Source: Desulfobacterales bacterium (GTDB lineage: Bacteria > Desulfobacterota > DSM-4660 > Desulfatiglandales > JALVZP01). Taken from it: DNA of 7,322 nucleotides. The notes beneath the pieces were generated by a model that saw only the letters and a program-made list of their open reading frames with translations, searched no databases and had not been told where the DNA came from. Shown here in pieces: positions 6,893 to 7,322 of the stretch. Position 1 is the stretch's first letter. Each line of letters opens with the position of its first letter. The stretch is taken from NCBI GenBank assembly GCA_027037575.1, contig JALVZP010000250.1:1-7322 (forward strand). The letters run 5' to 3'. Both the position numbers and the translations under genes were made by a program.

Positions 6893-6921
6893 TTTGTAAC
6901 AAAAAATTTTGGGCACCAAAA
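6891..6921 (+). promoter_or_regulatory. Two adjacent dyads at the start of the groESL leader
   Basis: TTTTTGT-A-ACAAAAA (6891-6905) is a 7-bp dyad around one base, overlapping the -10 box and the likely transcription start. TTTTGG-GCA-CCAAAA (6907-6921) is a 6-bp dyad that could fold as a weak hairpin in the leader. Their place suggests an operator or a leader structure, but in such AT-rich DNA chance symmetry is possible. Function is inferred only from position. Confidence 0.3.
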
Positions 6922-6927
6922 AAAAGA

Positions 6928-6937
6928 AAGGAGGAGG
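6928..6937 (+). promoter_or_regulatory. Strong ribosome binding site fixing the groES start
   Basis: AAGGAGGAGG contains the full AGGAGG consensus seven bases before ATG at 6945. An alternative TTG at 6909 lies upstream of this site and would only add a translated leader of lysines and glycines, so it is rejected. Confidence 0.85.
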
Positions 6938-6944
6938 AAGAGAA

Positions 6945-7235
6945 ATGAAGGTAAAGCCACTACATGATAGGGTTCTGGTAAAAAGATTGGAAGAAGAGGA
7001 AAGGACAAAAGGAGGTATTATTATTCCTGATACTGCTAAGGAAAAGCCCCAGTATGGAAAGGTAATTGCTGTTGGGCCTGGAAGATTGAATGAGAAAGGC
7101 GAAAGGGTGCCTATGTCAGTAAAGGAAAATGATAAGGTCCTTTTCAGTAAGTATGCAGGAAATGAGATAAAAATAGAAGGCGAAGAGTATCTCATTATGA
7201 GAGAAGATGACATATTAGCAATCTTAGAAGACTAA
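6945..7235 (+). CDS. groES: Co-chaperonin GroES (Cpn10)
   Basis: GroES forms the heptameric lid of the GroEL folding chamber in the cytoplasm. The 96-residue protein has the family length and all its landmarks: MKVKPLHDRVLVKR at the N-terminus, the GroEL-binding mobile loop around 19-32 with the hydrophobic tripeptide III at 25-27, YGKVIAVGPG at 37-46, the segment GERVPMSVKENDKVLFSKYAG near 52-72, and the terminal strand EYLIMREDDILAILE. The start at 6945 follows an excellent ribosome binding site. groEL begins 31 nt downstream, forming the standard groESL operon. The sequence resembles GroES of ordinary bacterial type, and nothing is truncated. Confidence 0.97.
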   Translation: MKVKPLHDRVLVKRLEEEERTKGGIIIPDTAKEKPQYGKVIAVGPGRLNEKGERVPMSVKENDKVLFSKYAGNEIKIEGEEYLIMREDDILAILED

Positions 7236-7266
7236 AAATAAAGAATAAAGAAGGAGGGTGGTAGTT

Positions 7267-7322
7267 ATGACAGCAAAGATGATAGCTTATGATATTCAGG
7301 CAAGAGAAAAAATAATGAAAGG
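7267..7322 (+). CDS. groEL: Chaperonin GroEL, N-terminal fragment cut by window end
   Basis: Only 18 full codons are present, reading MTAKMIAYDIQAREKIMK and continuing to the window edge. This matches the start of GroEL (E. coli begins MAAKDVKFGNDARVKMLRG), and the position 31 nt after groES makes the call safe. An AAGGAGGG ribosome binding site (7251-7258) precedes the ATG by about nine bases. GroEL is the ATP-driven folding chamber that works with GroES. The ATPase motifs and C-terminus lie outside the window. Confidence 0.9.
   Translation, partial: MTAKMIAYDIQAREKIMK

Noticed and set aside
6909..6944. TTG start giving GroES a Lys/Gly-rich extension
   Set aside because: The extension is simply the translated ribosome binding site and A-rich leader; GroES proteins begin at the ATG at 6945.
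6781..6944. CIRCE operator (HrcA site) upstream of groES
   Set aside because: I searched the gap for TTAGCACTC and its complement and found neither arm.
6782..7213. 143-codon open frame on the minus strand covering groES and the intergenic region
   Set aside because: It is antisense to the unmistakable groES gene and runs through the promoter region; its composition is Ser/Phe/Pro-rich without any recognisable domain.

Overview
The window is AT-rich bacterial DNA (well under 50% G+C by eye) whose genes favour AGA/AGG arginine and ATA isoleucine codons. It reads as an ordinary chromosomal housekeeping segment: peptidoglycan synthesis (MurA), recombinational repair (RecD), Pit-type phosphate uptake, a thiolase and the groESL chaperonin operon. 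MurA and RecD show that it is bacterial. The base composition, a CoA-dependent thiolase of unusual type and the Mut7-C/zinc-ribbon protein would suit an anaerobic, possibly thermophilic lineage such as Desulfobacterota, Thermodesulfobacteria or Nitrospirota. That placement is inference, not proof.

Layout. On the minus strand, murA (3060-1807) is followed after only 3 nt by recD (1803-16), probably as one transcript. A 68-bp divergent gap separates murA from a plus-strand gene for a Mut7-C PIN-like RNase with a zinc ribbon (3129-3584). The end of that gene overlaps, tail to tail by 17 bp, the end of a minus-strand DUF47/PhoU-like gene (4233-3568). The DUF47 gene lies just downstream of pit (5502-4249), forming the classic Pit plus accessory-protein pair. 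A textbook intrinsic terminator (5542-5515, minus) separates pit from the upstream thiolase gene (6775-5582). The thiolase gene is divergent from groES (6945-7235, plus), which is followed by the first 56 bases of groEL (from 7267).

Regulation visible in sequence. The thiolase/groES gap (169 bp) carries two divergent TTGACA -35 boxes that together form an inverted repeat, and two small dyads at the start of the groESL leader. No CIRCE element is present. The pit start codon lies 12 nt below the terminator with no Shine-Dalgarno sequence, which raises the question of how pit is expressed. Several automatic starts are too long: murA, the Mut7-C gene, the DUF47 gene and groES all begin at an internal ATG that has a proper ribosome binding site.

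I found no mobile element, CRISPR array, RNA gene or clear new multigene system. The points worth a second look are regulatory (pit leader, groESL/thiolase control region) and residue-level (thiolase HEPF motif, Mut7-C TRN motif). No gene-free stretch exceeds 300 bases.
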